Positions 33,175 through 42,030 are shown, counted from the first letter of the stretch. The stretch: 64,000 nt of DNA from JBKECO01 sp047974745 (GCA_047974745.1 JBKECO010000005.1:1-64000); one strand, 5' to 3'. Numbers and translations are program-made. Notes: generated by a model not told the origin, from the letters alone.

Positions 33175-34989
33175 CTATTCTACTGTAACTGATTTTGCTA
33201 AATTTCTTGGCTGATCTGGATTTAACCCTTTCCCAGTAGAGGTATAATAAGCGATTAGCTGGAATACAACCACTGCTGTAAAGATAGAGAAATCATCTTC
33301 TACCTCAGGCAAACGGATATGAACATCACAGATTGAAGAATCAGAAATAATCTTGTCCTTGCTTAATAGAATAACATAAGCGCCTCTGGCCTTTACTTCT
33401 CTTATATTGGAAAGCACCTTATTGTATACATGCTTTTGCGTTGCCACTGCAAGGACAGGAATGCCTTCGCTAATGAGCGCGATGGTTCCATGTTTTAGTT
33501 CTCCCGCCGCATAAGCTTCTGCATGAATATAGGAAATTTCCTTTAGCTTTAATGCACCTTCCATGCACAGAGTATAATCTAGTCCGCGTCCGATAAAAAA
33601 GGCATTGGAAGCATTTGTCATACGTTTTGTAAGATCTTTTAAATGATCAGCCATAGAAAGTATTTCTTCGATATCGGCAGGTACCTTCAGAAGTAACTGG
33701 ATGAATTCCTGCGCCTGTGACTGGGTCATTGCGTTCTGACAAAGCCCAAGCTTGGCAGTAATCAGGTAAAAGCTAGAAAGCTGTACTGTATATGCTTTTG
33801 TACTTGCGACTGCGATTTCAGGACCTGCATGTGTATAGAACACATAGTTGCTTTCCCGCGCAATGGAAGATCCTTTCACATTGACAAGTGATAGTGTCTT
33901 TTGTGTATATCGGTTCGCCAGACGGAGTGCTTCTAGTGTATCTATCGTCTCTCCGGACTGTGATACCACAATCACAAGTGTTTTATCCGTAATAACAGGC
34001 TCCTCATAGCGGAATTCAGATGCGATAGAGACTGTCACCGGAATATGAAGCTTGCTCTGGATCAATGACCTTCCGACCATACCGGCATACATAGCAGTAC
34101 CGCAGGCGATAATGGTGATATCAGTACAGTCTGCAAACAAGGAATCCGGGATTTGATCTGCCTGAAAGTCTGGAAGCCCTTTCGTGATGCGAGGGGTAAT
34201 CGTATTACGTATAGCCACTGGCTGCTCATTAATCTCCTTAAGCATATAGTGAGGGTAACCTTCTTTTTGCGCAGCGGTCATATCCCAGCTCACTTCGAGA
34301 TATTCAGGTTCGAATAGATTACCATCTAGATCCTCTAAAGTTATGCTATCAGCAGTCATTGTGATCAAATGATATTCAGGGACGATAAAATATTGTTTTG
34401 AATACTGAATAAATGCAGTCAGATCCGATGCGATGAAGGAACCGGAATTACAGTGGACAGCCACCATGGGGCTTACATTACGAATTGCAAAAATTTTCCC
34501 CGGATGATCCCGGAACAGAATACAGAATGCAAAGGAACCTTCAAAAAGAGGAACAGTTCTGCGGATCGTAGAAACCGGGTCACCATCATACATAATATCA
34601 AAAAGTGCAGCAGCAACTTCCGTATCCGTTTCTGAAATAAGTCTGTCAAATAGTCCATATGTCTGAATCAGATCATGATAGTTTTCAATAATCCCATTGT
34701 GGATCAGTGAGATATTTCCGACTTTATGGGGATGTGCGTTTGCGTTTGTCACTCCACCATGTGTTGCCCACCTTGTATGACCAATTCCACAAACGGAAGT
34801 ATTATCTTCATCACAAATCGCATTTAGATCAGCGACTTTACCAACAGTCTTTCTAAGCGAGATTTTTCCATTTTCTTTAAAATATGATATTCCAGCACTG
34901 TCATAGCCTCTGTATTCCAGACTGGCCAGTCCATTGATCAAAATGTTCTGTGCTTCAAGTTTCCCTGTATATCCAATAATTCCACACAT
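33175..34989 (-). CDS. glmS: Glutamine-fructose-6-phosphate aminotransferase (isomerising)
   Basis: Makes glucosamine-6-phosphate from fructose-6-phosphate and glutamine, the first step to UDP-GlcNAc. It has 604 residues, the normal length. The N-terminal class II amidotransferase starts MCGIIGYTG, with Cys as the N-terminal nucleophile, and has GIGHTRWATHG and HNGIIENY. Two SIS domains follow (IACGTAMYAGMVGR; VVSQSGETIDTLEAL; the C-terminal PRNLAKSVTVE). AAAGGAG (34998-35004) precedes the ATG. The leader holds a glmS ribozyme, so the product GlcN6P represses its own mRNA. Confidence 0.98.
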   Translation of the reverse strand: MCGIIGYTGKLEAQNILINGLASLEYRGYDSAGISYFKENGKISLRKTVGKVADLNAICDEDNTSVCGIGHTRWATHGGVTNANAHPHKVGNISLIHNGIIENYHDLIQTYGLFDRLISETDTEVAAALFDIMYDGDPVSTIRRTVPLFEGSFAFCILFRDHPGKIFAIRNVSPMVAVHCNSGSFIASDLTAFIQYSKQYFIVPEYHLITMTADSITLEDLDGNLFEPEYLEVSWDMTAAQKEGYPHYMLKEINEQPVAIRNTITPRITKGLPDFQADQIPDSLFADCTDITIIACGTAMYAGMVGRSLIQSKLHIPVTVSIASEFRYEEPVITDKTLVIVVSQSGETIDTLEALRLANRYTQKTLSLVNVKGSSIARESNYVFYTHAGPEIAVASTKAYTVQLSSFYLITAKLGLCQNAMTQSQAQEFIQLLLKVPADIEEILSMADHLKDLTKRMTNASNAFFIGRGLDYTLCMEGALKLKEISYIHAEAYAAGELKHGTIALISEGIPVLAVATQKHVYNKVLSNIREVKARGAYVILLSKDKIISDSSICDVHIRLPEVEDDFSIFTAVVVFQLIAYYTSTGKGLNPDQPRNLAKSVTVE

Positions 34990-35021
34990 ATTGTAATCTC
35001 CTTTATCTATGTGTAATTGTC

Positions 35022-35180
35022 AAAGTTCAATACGGGTGTCAGTGATTTGTCGAGCTGTTACCAGCCAATTTGCACTGCATTCGCAGCCGTATCTGCGTCC
35101 GGACATCCGCCGAAAATTCGATCATCCGGAACCTCGTCAGCCGTTCCAGCTTCTGAAACGGCACATGGCGCTAAAGTTTT
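35022..35180 (-). ncRNA. glmS self-cleaving ribozyme/riboswitch
   Basis: In the leader of glmS. On the minus strand the sequence holds the conserved pieces in order: AGCGCC at the cleavage site (cut between 35172 and 35171), GAAGCTGGAACGGC, TGACGAGG, ATCGAATTTTCGGCGGATG, then ACGGCTGCGAATGCAG. ATACGG later pairs with CCGTAT at 35030-35035. The core matches the Bacillus subtilis ribozyme closely. Binding of glucosamine-6-phosphate would trigger cleavage and mRNA decay. The glmS ribosome site lies about 20 bases past the 3' end. Confidence 0.95.
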
Positions 35181-35220
35181 TAACTTTTAGAAATCCTTAT
35201 CCTCCTAGTAAAGACAGTTC

Positions 35221-35249
35221 ATTTTAACATAGGGGATTGAAATTCTCAA
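35221..35249 (-). promoter_or_regulatory. Sigma-A promoter of glmS
   Basis: On the minus strand TTGAGA (35244-35249), a 17-bp spacer, TAAAAT (35221-35226). The start would be near 35214, about 42 nt before the ribozyme cut. The -35 and spacer overlap the hairpin that follows pyrI. Confidence 0.7.
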
Positions 35250-35256
35250 TCCCCCC
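35232..35256 (-). terminator. Hairpin between pyrI and glmS
   Basis: GGGGATTGAAATTCTCAATCCCC-type palindrome: a 9-bp stem (GGGGATTGA with TCAATCCCC). On the minus strand it is followed by TATGTTAAAAT with no T-run, so it is a weak terminator at best. It overlaps the glmS promoter. Confidence 0.4.
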
Positions 35257-35279
35257 TTCATGATCAAAGTGTGTCTGGC

Positions 35280-35705
35280 TTATTTTGCCTTTTTCTCTTC
35301 GCAATACTTACATCGGTATATTTCATTCTCATCGTCGGTCAGAATGAAAATCTGTTCCAGACCGCTCTCTACAGACGTAATGCACCTTGGATTGTGGCAC
35401 TTAATGATATTTGTGACCTGTTTTGGAAGATGCAGCTGTTTTTTATCTACGATCTTGTCATTTTTAATCACGTTGACAGTGATTCTGTGGTCAATATATC
35501 CTAGGATATCCAGATCCAGTTCATCGATGGGACATTCCACCTTAATGATATCTTTTTTGCCCATTTTATTGCTTTTTGCATTTTTTATAATAGCTACGGT
35601 ACAGTCTAATCTGTCCAGCTTTAGATCCCTATAGATTGAAAGACTCATTCCTGCTTTGATATGATCCAGCACAAAGCCCTCTCTGATACCACTGATATTT
35701 AGCAT
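35280..35705 (-). CDS. pyrI: Aspartate carbamoyltransferase regulatory chain
   Basis: The regulatory subunit of ATCase, which binds CTP and ATP and gives allosteric control of the first committed pyrimidine step. It has 141 residues. An N-terminal nucleotide-binding domain (ISGIREGFVLDHIKAGMS) is followed by a C-terminal zinc domain with CHNPRC and CKYCEEK. Four cysteines bind Zn at the interface with PyrB. Its ATG overlaps the pyrB stop by a few bases, so the chains are made together. ATCase with a PyrI chain is common in Clostridia and absent in Bacillus. Confidence 0.95.
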   Translation of the reverse strand: MLNISGIREGFVLDHIKAGMSLSIYRDLKLDRLDCTVAIIKNAKSNKMGKKDIIKVECPIDELDLDILGYIDHRITVNVIKNDKIVDKKQLHLPKQVTNIIKCHNPRCITSVESGLEQIFILTDDENEIYRCKYCEEKKAK

Positions 35706-36619
35706 ACTCTTACCTCCAATAATGTAAGGATCAATGCCATCCTTACATATACTCCGTATTGAACCTGCTGAAAATATACAGCCCGGGGATCGTCATCTAC
35801 ATCAATATCGATTTCATTGACTCTTGGGAGAGGATGAAGAATGAGCATATCCTCCTTGGCAAGCTCCAGCTTTGCTTTGTTCAGAATGTAATAATCCTTC
35901 ATACGGACATAGTCTTCTTCATTAAAGAAACGCTCTTTTTGCACACGGGTCATATATAGGATATCAAGCTGTGGCAGAGAATCCTCGAGTCGTTCCATTT
36001 CTTCGTATTGTATGTTATTCTTTTTCAGCACATCTTCTCTGATGTAGTCGGGTACTCGAAGTTCTTCAGGAGAAATCAGCAAAAATCGGACCCCGGGATA
36101 TCGAATAAGGGCATGTATCAGTGAATGAACAGTACGCCCAAATTTCAGATCTCCACAGAGTCCGATGGTCAGGTTGTTTAAACGACCTTTTAAGGATCGA
36201 ATGGTCAGCAGATCTGTTAGGGTCTGCGTTGGATGTTGATGCCCACCGTCTCCAGCATTTACAACAGGAATAGAGGAATACATGGAAGCAACGAGTGCAG
36301 AACCTTCCTTCGGATGACGGATGGCACAAATATCAGCATATGCAGAAATGACTCGAATTGTATCGGCAACACTTTCTCCTTTGGTGGCGGAACTGCTGTC
36401 TGAACTGTGAAAACCAAGAACAGAACCTCCAAGTCCGAGCATTGCAGATTCAAAACTCAATCTCGTTCGGGTGCTGGGTTCATAAAAGCAGGTCGCAAGT
36501 TTTTTGCCCTCACATGCTTTCGCATATTTACTGGGATTTTTTTCAATATCATTGGCCAGTGTCAAGAGATCGCTGAGTTCTTTGACAGACAGATCCATGG
36601 GGCTCATCAGATGGCGCAT
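35699..36619 (-). CDS. pyrB: Aspartate carbamoyltransferase catalytic chain
   Basis: Condenses carbamoyl phosphate and aspartate. It has 306 residues from the ATG at 36619, which follows GAGGAGG by 6 bases; an in-frame ATG at 36637 precedes that site and is rejected. The carbamoyl phosphate loop FYEPSTRTRLSFESA, HPTQTLTD, and the C-terminal HPLPRVNEIDIDVDDDPRA are as expected. A clear promoter lies upstream. I see no PyrR attenuator in the ~65-nt leader, so control may be allosteric through PyrI. Confidence 0.96.
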   Translation of the reverse strand: MRHLMSPMDLSVKELSDLLTLANDIEKNPSKYAKACEGKKLATCFYEPSTRTRLSFESAMLGLGGSVLGFHSSDSSSATKGESVADTIRVISAYADICAIRHPKEGSALVASMYSSIPVVNAGDGGHQHPTQTLTDLLTIRSLKGRLNNLTIGLCGDLKFGRTVHSLIHALIRYPGVRFLLISPEELRVPDYIREDVLKKNNIQYEEMERLEDSLPQLDILYMTRVQKERFFNEEDYVRMKDYYILNKAKLELAKEDMLILHPLPRVNEIDIDVDDDPRAVYFQQVQYGVYVRMALILTLLEVRVC

Positions 36620-36690
36620 AGGAATCCTCCTCTTCATTTTAATTCAGTTGAATGTCTAAAGCATATTTCTCACACCCAGACATTTTCACT

Positions 36691-36719
36691 ATCATATAAT
36701 GAAGAGTCATAAATTTCAA
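36691..36719 (-). promoter_or_regulatory. Sigma-A promoter of pyrBI
   Basis: On the minus strand TTGAAA (36714-36719), a 17-bp spacer, TATGAT (36691-36696). Leader of about 65 nt to the pyrB ATG. Confidence 0.72.
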
Positions 36720-36743
36720 GAGTATATTAATACCTGATTTCAA

Positions 36744-36772
36744 TTGCAGGGTCATCTTATTGAATGTATAAT
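36744..36772 (+). promoter_or_regulatory. Sigma-A promoter of the LRR-VWA-MoxR operon
   Basis: TTGCAG (36744-36749), a 17-bp spacer, TATAAT (36767-36772). The start would be near 36780, giving a leader of about 85 nt to the LRR gene. That leader contains the AAATGAAAGAT repeats. Confidence 0.72.
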
Positions 36773-36827
36773 GAAAGTCATTGGCAAAATGAGCTTGGGA
36801 CAACATAGGAGTCTAGAAACATAGGTC

Positions 36828-36873
36828 AAATGAAAGATATCAAAGAAATGAAAGATTAAAAGAAATGAAAGAT
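36828..36873 (+). repeat. Three copies of AAATGAAAGAT over the LRR gene start, with a 9-codon leader frame
   Basis: AAATGAAAGAT at 36828-36838, 36846-36856 and 36863-36873 (steps of 18 and 17). The third copy holds the start codon of the LRR gene. The first ATG (36830) opens a tiny frame, MKDIKEMKD, stopping at 36857-36859, 5 bases before the true start and in another frame. This could be a regulatory leader peptide or just a duplicated start region. Confidence 0.5.
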
Positions 36874-37833
36874 AAAGAAGAATTTATTTACTGGAGTAAT
36901 CGAAACGAGAAGGAAGCTGTGTTACATCGGATGTTCGGGAAATCACCGAATGTTCTGGTTCCTGAGCAAATCCAGGGACACAGTGTGACAGAGATCGGGG
37001 TATATGCTTTTTCTGATAAAAATGCAGTGCCGGAAACGGTAGTGGGAGACAGGAAACCAGATATTTGGCTAAAGGAGTTGTGCGGCGATTATATTGAGCA
37101 GATCACTTTGCCTGAATCCGTGATCTCCATCGCAGATCTGGCTTTTTACAATTGCAGAAATCTCAAGGAAATTACTGTTGGCGCCGGAATCAGAAGTCTC
37201 GGTGCGGATGCGTTTATGAATTGCCGAAAGCTGCATCAGATTAGAATACGAGCGAGAATAGAAGAGGTAACTGGCCTGCGGATTCTTCTTCGCCAGCTGA
37301 ATCAGAATGTAAGAGTCGTATTTGAATCCGAAGGAATCATGACAGCCGCCTTCTTTTTTCCGGAATTTATGGATGGGTTAGATGAAATCGCACCGGCACA
37401 TGTATTCCGGCGTAAAATTATTGGCGAGGGGTTTCGAGCAAGACAGAGCTTTACAGATGAGAGGATCGTTCCAGAGGCCTATGATGCCGTATTCGCACAA
37501 GCCTTGGTGGAAGAATCAGAAGAAAATCTGCTGATGATGGCAGTGGATCGATTTATATACCCTCTTTATCTGCGAAATGTCTATAAGAAGAAATATGAAG
37601 AATATATGCGCAGCCATGACAAAGTGCTCATGGAACTCCTGCTTCATGACCAAAGAATAGAAGCAATTCCGCCCCTGCTTTTGGCAGATATTTTTTCGGA
37701 ATCAGCACTGGATCATGGCATACGTCTGGCACAGAAATGGAATATGACCAGAGTATTAGCGGATCTCATGTTAATAATATCAGAGAATAGAAGAAAACCA
37801 GGAAGAAGCAGATATAGTATGGATGACATTTAG
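36865..37833 (+). CDS. Leucine-rich repeat (BspA-type) protein, first gene of a three-gene set
   Basis: 322 residues. The N-terminal half has BspA-like (LRR_5) repeats: VTEIGVYAF, IEQITLPESVISIADLAFYN, LKEITVGAGIRSLGADAFMN. The C-terminal half is helical and charged, with no signal peptide or membrane segment, so the protein is probably cytoplasmic, unlike most BspA-type surface proteins. The ATG has no good Shine-Dalgarno site. The DUF2201/VWA gene follows after 15 bases and the MoxR-like gene overlaps that, so all three act together. The LRR domain may recognise a target for the ATPase, but this is a guess. Confidence 0.68.
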   Translation: MKDKEEFIYWSNRNEKEAVLHRMFGKSPNVLVPEQIQGHSVTEIGVYAFSDKNAVPETVVGDRKPDIWLKELCGDYIEQITLPESVISIADLAFYNCRNLKEITVGAGIRSLGADAFMNCRKLHQIRIRARIEEVTGLRILLRQLNQNVRVVFESEGIMTAAFFFPEFMDGLDEIAPAHVFRRKIIGEGFRARQSFTDERIVPEAYDAVFAQALVEESEENLLMMAVDRFIYPLYLRNVYKKKYEEYMRSHDKVLMELLLHDQRIEAIPPLLLADIFSESALDHGIRLAQKWNMTRVLADLMLIISENRRKPGRSRYSMDDI

Positions 37834-37848
37834 AAATGAGGTATCAAG

Positions 37849-39183
37849 TTGAGTCATATTCAGACACAAACAGAATGGGAAAATGAAATGGCTATAAAAA
37901 TCGCAGGCAATATACGGGATGAATTGTATCTGGATCTGCGTTTTCTGGAGATTCCTCTGTCCGCACTGTCGTTTGCAGTGATAAATGGTCTGCACACGAC
38001 TGCTACAGATGGAAGGAACCTGTATTTTTCATCGGAACAGATGCTTCGAGTCTTTCGTTCAAATGCCCAGTTCCTGAACAGAGCCTATTTACATACAGTA
38101 CTGCATTGCCTTTTTTTTCATCTTTGGACCAGAATGGAGAAGGATGAGCGGATCTGGAATCTGGCATGTGATGTGGCAGTTGAATATACAATTGATCATA
38201 TGAAGCTTTCAAGCATTAAACAGATCAAAAGCTGGATCAGGCAACAGCTCTATAGCAGCCTGGAAGCTCAGAAGAAGGGAATTTCAGCAGCGGTCATCTA
38301 TCATCTGATCAGCTCTGAAAAGGAAGACAGACTGGGTCACATAGCAAGTGAGTTCTACATTGATGATCACCGTTTCTGGCCAAAAATGGAAAATCCCGGG
38401 ATGCAGAATCCAGATCACTCGAACTGGAATAAAATCGCAAGACAGTCAAAGATTTCTGAGGAGAGAAAGGGACAAGAGGACGAGAGCGGTGCAGCGTCTT
38501 TTTTGTCACAAGTCAAAATTGAAAAAAGCCGACGCAGTTACAGGGATTTTTTGCAAAAATTCTCTGTATTGCGGGAAGAGATGAAAAGTGACCCGGATGA
38601 GTACGATATGAATTATTACACTTATGGTCTGCGCCTTTATCATAATATGCCGCTGATCGAGCCGGTCGAGAGCAGGGAATCCAAAAAAATCCAGGAATTC
38701 GTGATCGTTATAGATACCAGCTACTCCACGAATGGCACCCTAGTAAAAAATTTTCTGAAGGAGACCTTCCGGATACTGACCCTGGAAAATAGTTTTTTTC
38801 ATAAAAGCCATATCAGGATCCTTCAATGTGATGAGAAGGTACAAATGGATGAGTCCGTCCACACCAAAGGGCAATTGCAGGCACTGATTGACAAATTTGC
38901 AATTATAGGTGGAGGTGGGACTGATTTTCGTCCTGCATTTTCCTATGTGGATGAACTGATTTCTAATGGTGTACTCAAGGATCTTTGCGGGCTGCTCTAT
39001 TTTACGGATGGAAAAGGGACCTATCCGCGAAAAAAACCGAATTACAAGACTGCATTTCTATTTTTGGATACTTATGAGGAGACTCAGGTGCCAGCGTGGG
39101 CAATTCAACTGAAATTAGAACCGGATGAATTTTATGGAAAAGGGGAAATAGATGAACATTCAACAGGCAAAGCAGGAGATTAA
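37849..39183 (+). CDS. DUF2201-type protein: metallopeptidase-like domain plus VWA domain
   Basis: 444 residues. The N-terminal half matches the putative metallopeptidase domain of DUF2201, with AYLHTVLHCLFFHLWTR (His82, His86, His91) and WNLACDVAVEYTI. The usual HExxH Glu is Thr here (HTVLH), so peptidase activity is doubtful. The C-terminal half is a VWA-like domain with an intact MIDAS: DTSYS (about 289), GGGGTDFRPAF (about 358) and YFTDGKGTYP (about 386). The start is a TTG with GAGGT (37838-37842) at 6 bases. VWA proteins of this kind usually work with MoxR ATPases, and one is encoded next with a 32-bp overlap. Confidence 0.82.
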   Translation: MSHIQTQTEWENEMAIKIAGNIRDELYLDLRFLEIPLSALSFAVINGLHTTATDGRNLYFSSEQMLRVFRSNAQFLNRAYLHTVLHCLFFHLWTRMEKDERIWNLACDVAVEYTIDHMKLSSIKQIKSWIRQQLYSSLEAQKKGISAAVIYHLISSEKEDRLGHIASEFYIDDHRFWPKMENPGMQNPDHSNWNKIARQSKISEERKGQEDESGAASFLSQVKIEKSRRSYRDFLQKFSVLREEMKSDPDEYDMNYYTYGLRLYHNMPLIEPVESRESKKIQEFVIVIDTSYSTNGTLVKNFLKETFRILTLENSFFHKSHIRILQCDEKVQMDESVHTKGQLQALIDKFAIIGGGGTDFRPAFSYVDELISNGVLKDLCGLLYFTDGKGTYPRKKPNYKTAFLFLDTYEETQVPAWAIQLKLEPDEFYGKGEIDEHSTGKAGD

Positions 39184-40459
39184 ACATACAGTAAAAGCCT
39201 ACCTGCAAAAGGATACCACAGGGAATTACAAAATTCCATTGCTCAGACAAAGACCTATTCTGATGATGGGTCCTCCCGGGATCGGTAAAACACAGATCAT
39301 GGAACAGATTGCAAGTGAGTGCGGAATCGGACTTGTCGCATACACGATCACCCATCACACGAGACAGAGTGCAGTTGGACTACCTTTTATTAAAGAGGAA
39401 GAATTCAACTCAAAGAGGTATTCCATAACGGAATATACCATGAGCGAAATCATTGCAAGTATATATAAAAAAATGAAGGATACTGACATACAGGAGGGAA
39501 TCCTTTTCATTGATGAAATAAACTGTGTATCAGAGACACTGGCACCTACAATGCTTCAATTTCTGCAGTATAAGACCTTTGGTAATCAGGCTGTACCGGA
39601 TGGCTGGATCATTGTCACCGCAGGAAATCCCCCGGAGTATAATAAATCTGTCCGGGATTTCGATATGGTGACTCTTGATCGAGTCCGTCGCATGGATCTA
39701 GAACCTGATCTGCCGGCCTGGAAGGAGTATGCACGGGAGCAGGGAATACTGCCTTCGATCTTAAGCTATCTGGATATACGTCCAAAAAATTTCTACCGAG
39801 TAGAATCGGATGTGGACGGACTTTCCTTTGTAACTGCCAGAGGATGGGAAGATCTAAGCACATTGCTTGCGGTATATAAGGAACTGAATATCGCAGTGAC
39901 AGAAGAGATCGTTTCCGAATTTTTATCCCACGAAGATGTAGCACAGGATTTTACAGCGTATTATGACCTTTACAGAAAATATGAGGATGATTATGGGATT
40001 TCTGACATTTTACATGGAAATGTAAGACCGGATATTTATGCCCGGATCTTTGAAGCGCAGTTCGACGAGCGAATCACAGTGGTACATCTCTTATATGACG
40101 GTCTTAGGCAGAAGTTCGCCAAGATATACAAAACAAAGACTTTTGTGGATGAGTGGTTCAGGGAACTGCAAATGGAACAAGGGCAACAGAATGACTCAAA
40201 GGAACAATTTCAGGAACAGGCTGCTTGGCTTGAACAAATGGAACTAGAAGCAGAGACAATGCTGTCTCAGGCATTCAATTTTATGGAGCAAGCTTTTGAA
40301 AATGGTCAGGAGATGGTCGTATTTGTAACAGAATTGACAATGGGCGCCGAGTCAGCATCTTTTCTCAAGGATTATCCAAATGAAAAATATATAAACTATA
40401 ATCGGGAATTATTGATCGGAACCAAAAAAGCAGAGTTATTGAAAGAATTGCAGGAATAG
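39152..40459 (+). CDS. MoxR-like AAA+ ATPase
   Basis: 435 residues. Walker A is GPPGIGKTQIMEQIA (about 40), Walker B is GILFIDEINCVSETLAP (about 115), sensor 1 is VTAGNPPEYN, and the arginine finger region is TLDRVRRMDLEPD. The C-terminal ~180 residues are a helical, acidic, Gln/Glu-rich extension. MoxR ATPases act as chaperones that insert cofactors or activate complexes, together with VWA proteins. It overlaps the VWA gene by 32 bases, so expression is tightly coupled. No client gene is obvious beyond the LRR protein. Confidence 0.85.
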   Translation: MNIQQAKQEIKHTVKAYLQKDTTGNYKIPLLRQRPILMMGPPGIGKTQIMEQIASECGIGLVAYTITHHTRQSAVGLPFIKEEEFNSKRYSITEYTMSEIIASIYKKMKDTDIQEGILFIDEINCVSETLAPTMLQFLQYKTFGNQAVPDGWIIVTAGNPPEYNKSVRDFDMVTLDRVRRMDLEPDLPAWKEYAREQGILPSILSYLDIRPKNFYRVESDVDGLSFVTARGWEDLSTLLAVYKELNIAVTEEIVSEFLSHEDVAQDFTAYYDLYRKYEDDYGISDILHGNVRPDIYARIFEAQFDERITVVHLLYDGLRQKFAKIYKTKTFVDEWFRELQMEQGQQNDSKEQFQEQAAWLEQMELEAETMLSQAFNFMEQAFENGQEMVVFVTELTMGAESASFLKDYPNEKYINYNRELLIGTKKAELLKELQE

Positions 40460-40466
40460 GCAAAAC

Positions 40467-40495
40467 TTGTCAACAGAACGATTCTATCATATAAT
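40467..40495 (+). promoter_or_regulatory. Sigma-A promoter of the murE cluster
   Basis: TTGTCA (40467-40472), a 17-bp spacer, TATAAT (40490-40495). The start near 40502 gives a short leader to the murE ATG. Confidence 0.85.
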
Positions 40496-40524
40496 AAATG
40501 GAATGGACTGGAGGAATACACAGC

Positions 40525-42006
40525 ATGAATAATTTGAAGAAGCTATTGGAAAGACTGGATTTTGAACATCTTTCAGGAAGCCTGGATGTTGAAATTACAA
40601 ATATCAATTATGATTCGCGATGTGTGGAAAAAGATGCTTTATTTGTATGCATCAGAGGCACCATTGTGGACGGACACACCTTTGCAAAAGAAGTTGCGAA
40701 CAAAGGCGCAGCAGTCCTGGTTGTGGAAGAGAACGTGGATGTTCCTTCTAATATCACAGTGATCAAAGTAAAGGATACAAGACTGGCACTTGCAATGCTG
40801 TCTGCAGCATATTTTGATTATCCTGCAGACACCCTAAAGGTGATTGGTGTGACCGGAACCAAGGGTAAGACAACCACGACCCACATGGTCAGATCGATTT
40901 TGGAACAGGCTGGATATCAGACTGGACTGATCGGGACGATAGAAGTCAGATACCGTGATAATGTGATTCCGGCGGAGCATACAACACCAGAATCATATCT
41001 GGTTCAAAAATATTTCAGGGAAATGCTGGATTCAGGATGTGACAGCTGTGTCATGGAGGTATCCTCACAAGGGCTAATGATGCACCGAACAGCAGGTTTT
41101 GTGTTTGAAATAGGCATTTTTACCAATATCGAACCAGACCATATTGGACCAAGAGAGCACGCCTCCTTTGAAGAATACATGGAATGCAAGAGTCTTCTTT
41201 TCAGACAGTGCAGACTTGGCATCTTAAATGCGGATGATCCGCATATCCAGGATATTTTAAAAGGACATACCTGTCTTGTAGAGACCTTTGGCTTTCATGA
41301 GAGTGCAAGTCTGAGGGCAGATGAGCTTCATCTCCTGCGAGAGCCGGGGATATTAGGAGTCAGATATCACGTCACGGGAAGTCTTGATTTTCATGTGGAG
41401 ATCCATGTACCTGGACGATTTAGTGTTTATAATTCCCTGACGGCCATTGCGATCTGCAAGCATTTCAATGTCAGTACTGATGTTATGAAGAGTGCCTTGA
41501 AAAATGCTGTGACTAAGGGTCGGATCGAATTAATTCCAATTTCAGATTCCTATACTTTGATGATCGACTATGCGCATAATGCCATGAGCCTGAACAGTCT
41601 GCTTGTGACTTTAAAGGAATATGAGCCAAAGAGACTTGTTTGTATGTTCGGCTGCGGAGGCAACCGATCCAGATACAGAAGATTTGAGATGGGAGAGGTG
41701 TCCGGAAATCTGGCGGATCTGACAGTGATCACCTCGGATAACCCGCGGGATGAAGATCCTCAGGCCATTATTGATGATATCAGGACAGGGATTCAAAAAA
41801 CCTCAGGGGCTTATGAAGAGATCATTGATCGAAAGGATGCGATCCGATATTGTATCCGGAATGCCAAAGAGGGCGACATTATTGTTCTTGCTGGAAAAGG
41901 ACATGAAGATTACCAGGAAATAAAGGGAGTGAAATACCCTATGGATGAAAGAGTCCTGATTGCTGAGATTTTGTCAGAACAGGAATTTAAAAGCAACTCG
42001 TTGTGA
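40525..42006 (+). CDS. murE: UDP-N-acetylmuramoyl-tripeptide synthetase MurE (meso-DAP type)
   Basis: Adds the third amino acid to the muropeptide precursor in the cytoplasm. It has 493 residues from the ATG at 40525, after GGAGGA. The ATP motif VIGVTGTKGKTTTTHMV, the carbamylated-Lys region (EYMECKSLLF) and the C-terminal GKGHEDYQEIKG are present. The substrate-selecting motif reads DNPRDEDP; DNPR is the mark of meso-diaminopimelate-specific MurE, so the cell wall should contain m-DAP. It opens a long run of same-strand genes down to thiN. Confidence 0.95.
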   Translation: MNNLKKLLERLDFEHLSGSLDVEITNINYDSRCVEKDALFVCIRGTIVDGHTFAKEVANKGAAVLVVEENVDVPSNITVIKVKDTRLALAMLSAAYFDYPADTLKVIGVTGTKGKTTTTHMVRSILEQAGYQTGLIGTIEVRYRDNVIPAEHTTPESYLVQKYFREMLDSGCDSCVMEVSSQGLMMHRTAGFVFEIGIFTNIEPDHIGPREHASFEEYMECKSLLFRQCRLGILNADDPHIQDILKGHTCLVETFGFHESASLRADELHLLREPGILGVRYHVTGSLDFHVEIHVPGRFSVYNSLTAIAICKHFNVSTDVMKSALKNAVTKGRIELIPISDSYTLMIDYAHNAMSLNSLLVTLKEYEPKRLVCMFGCGGNRSRYRRFEMGEVSGNLADLTVITSDNPRDEDPQAIIDDIRTGIQKTSGAYEEIIDRKDAIRYCIRNAKEGDIIVLAGKGHEDYQEIKGVKYPMDERVLIAEILSEQEFKSNSL

Positions 42007-42030
42007 CAAAAAAGTCAGGCAGGTGAATCA

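Noticed and set aside
35009..35227. Plus-strand frame of 72 codons
   Set aside because: It is antisense to the glmS ribozyme and has no start signals.
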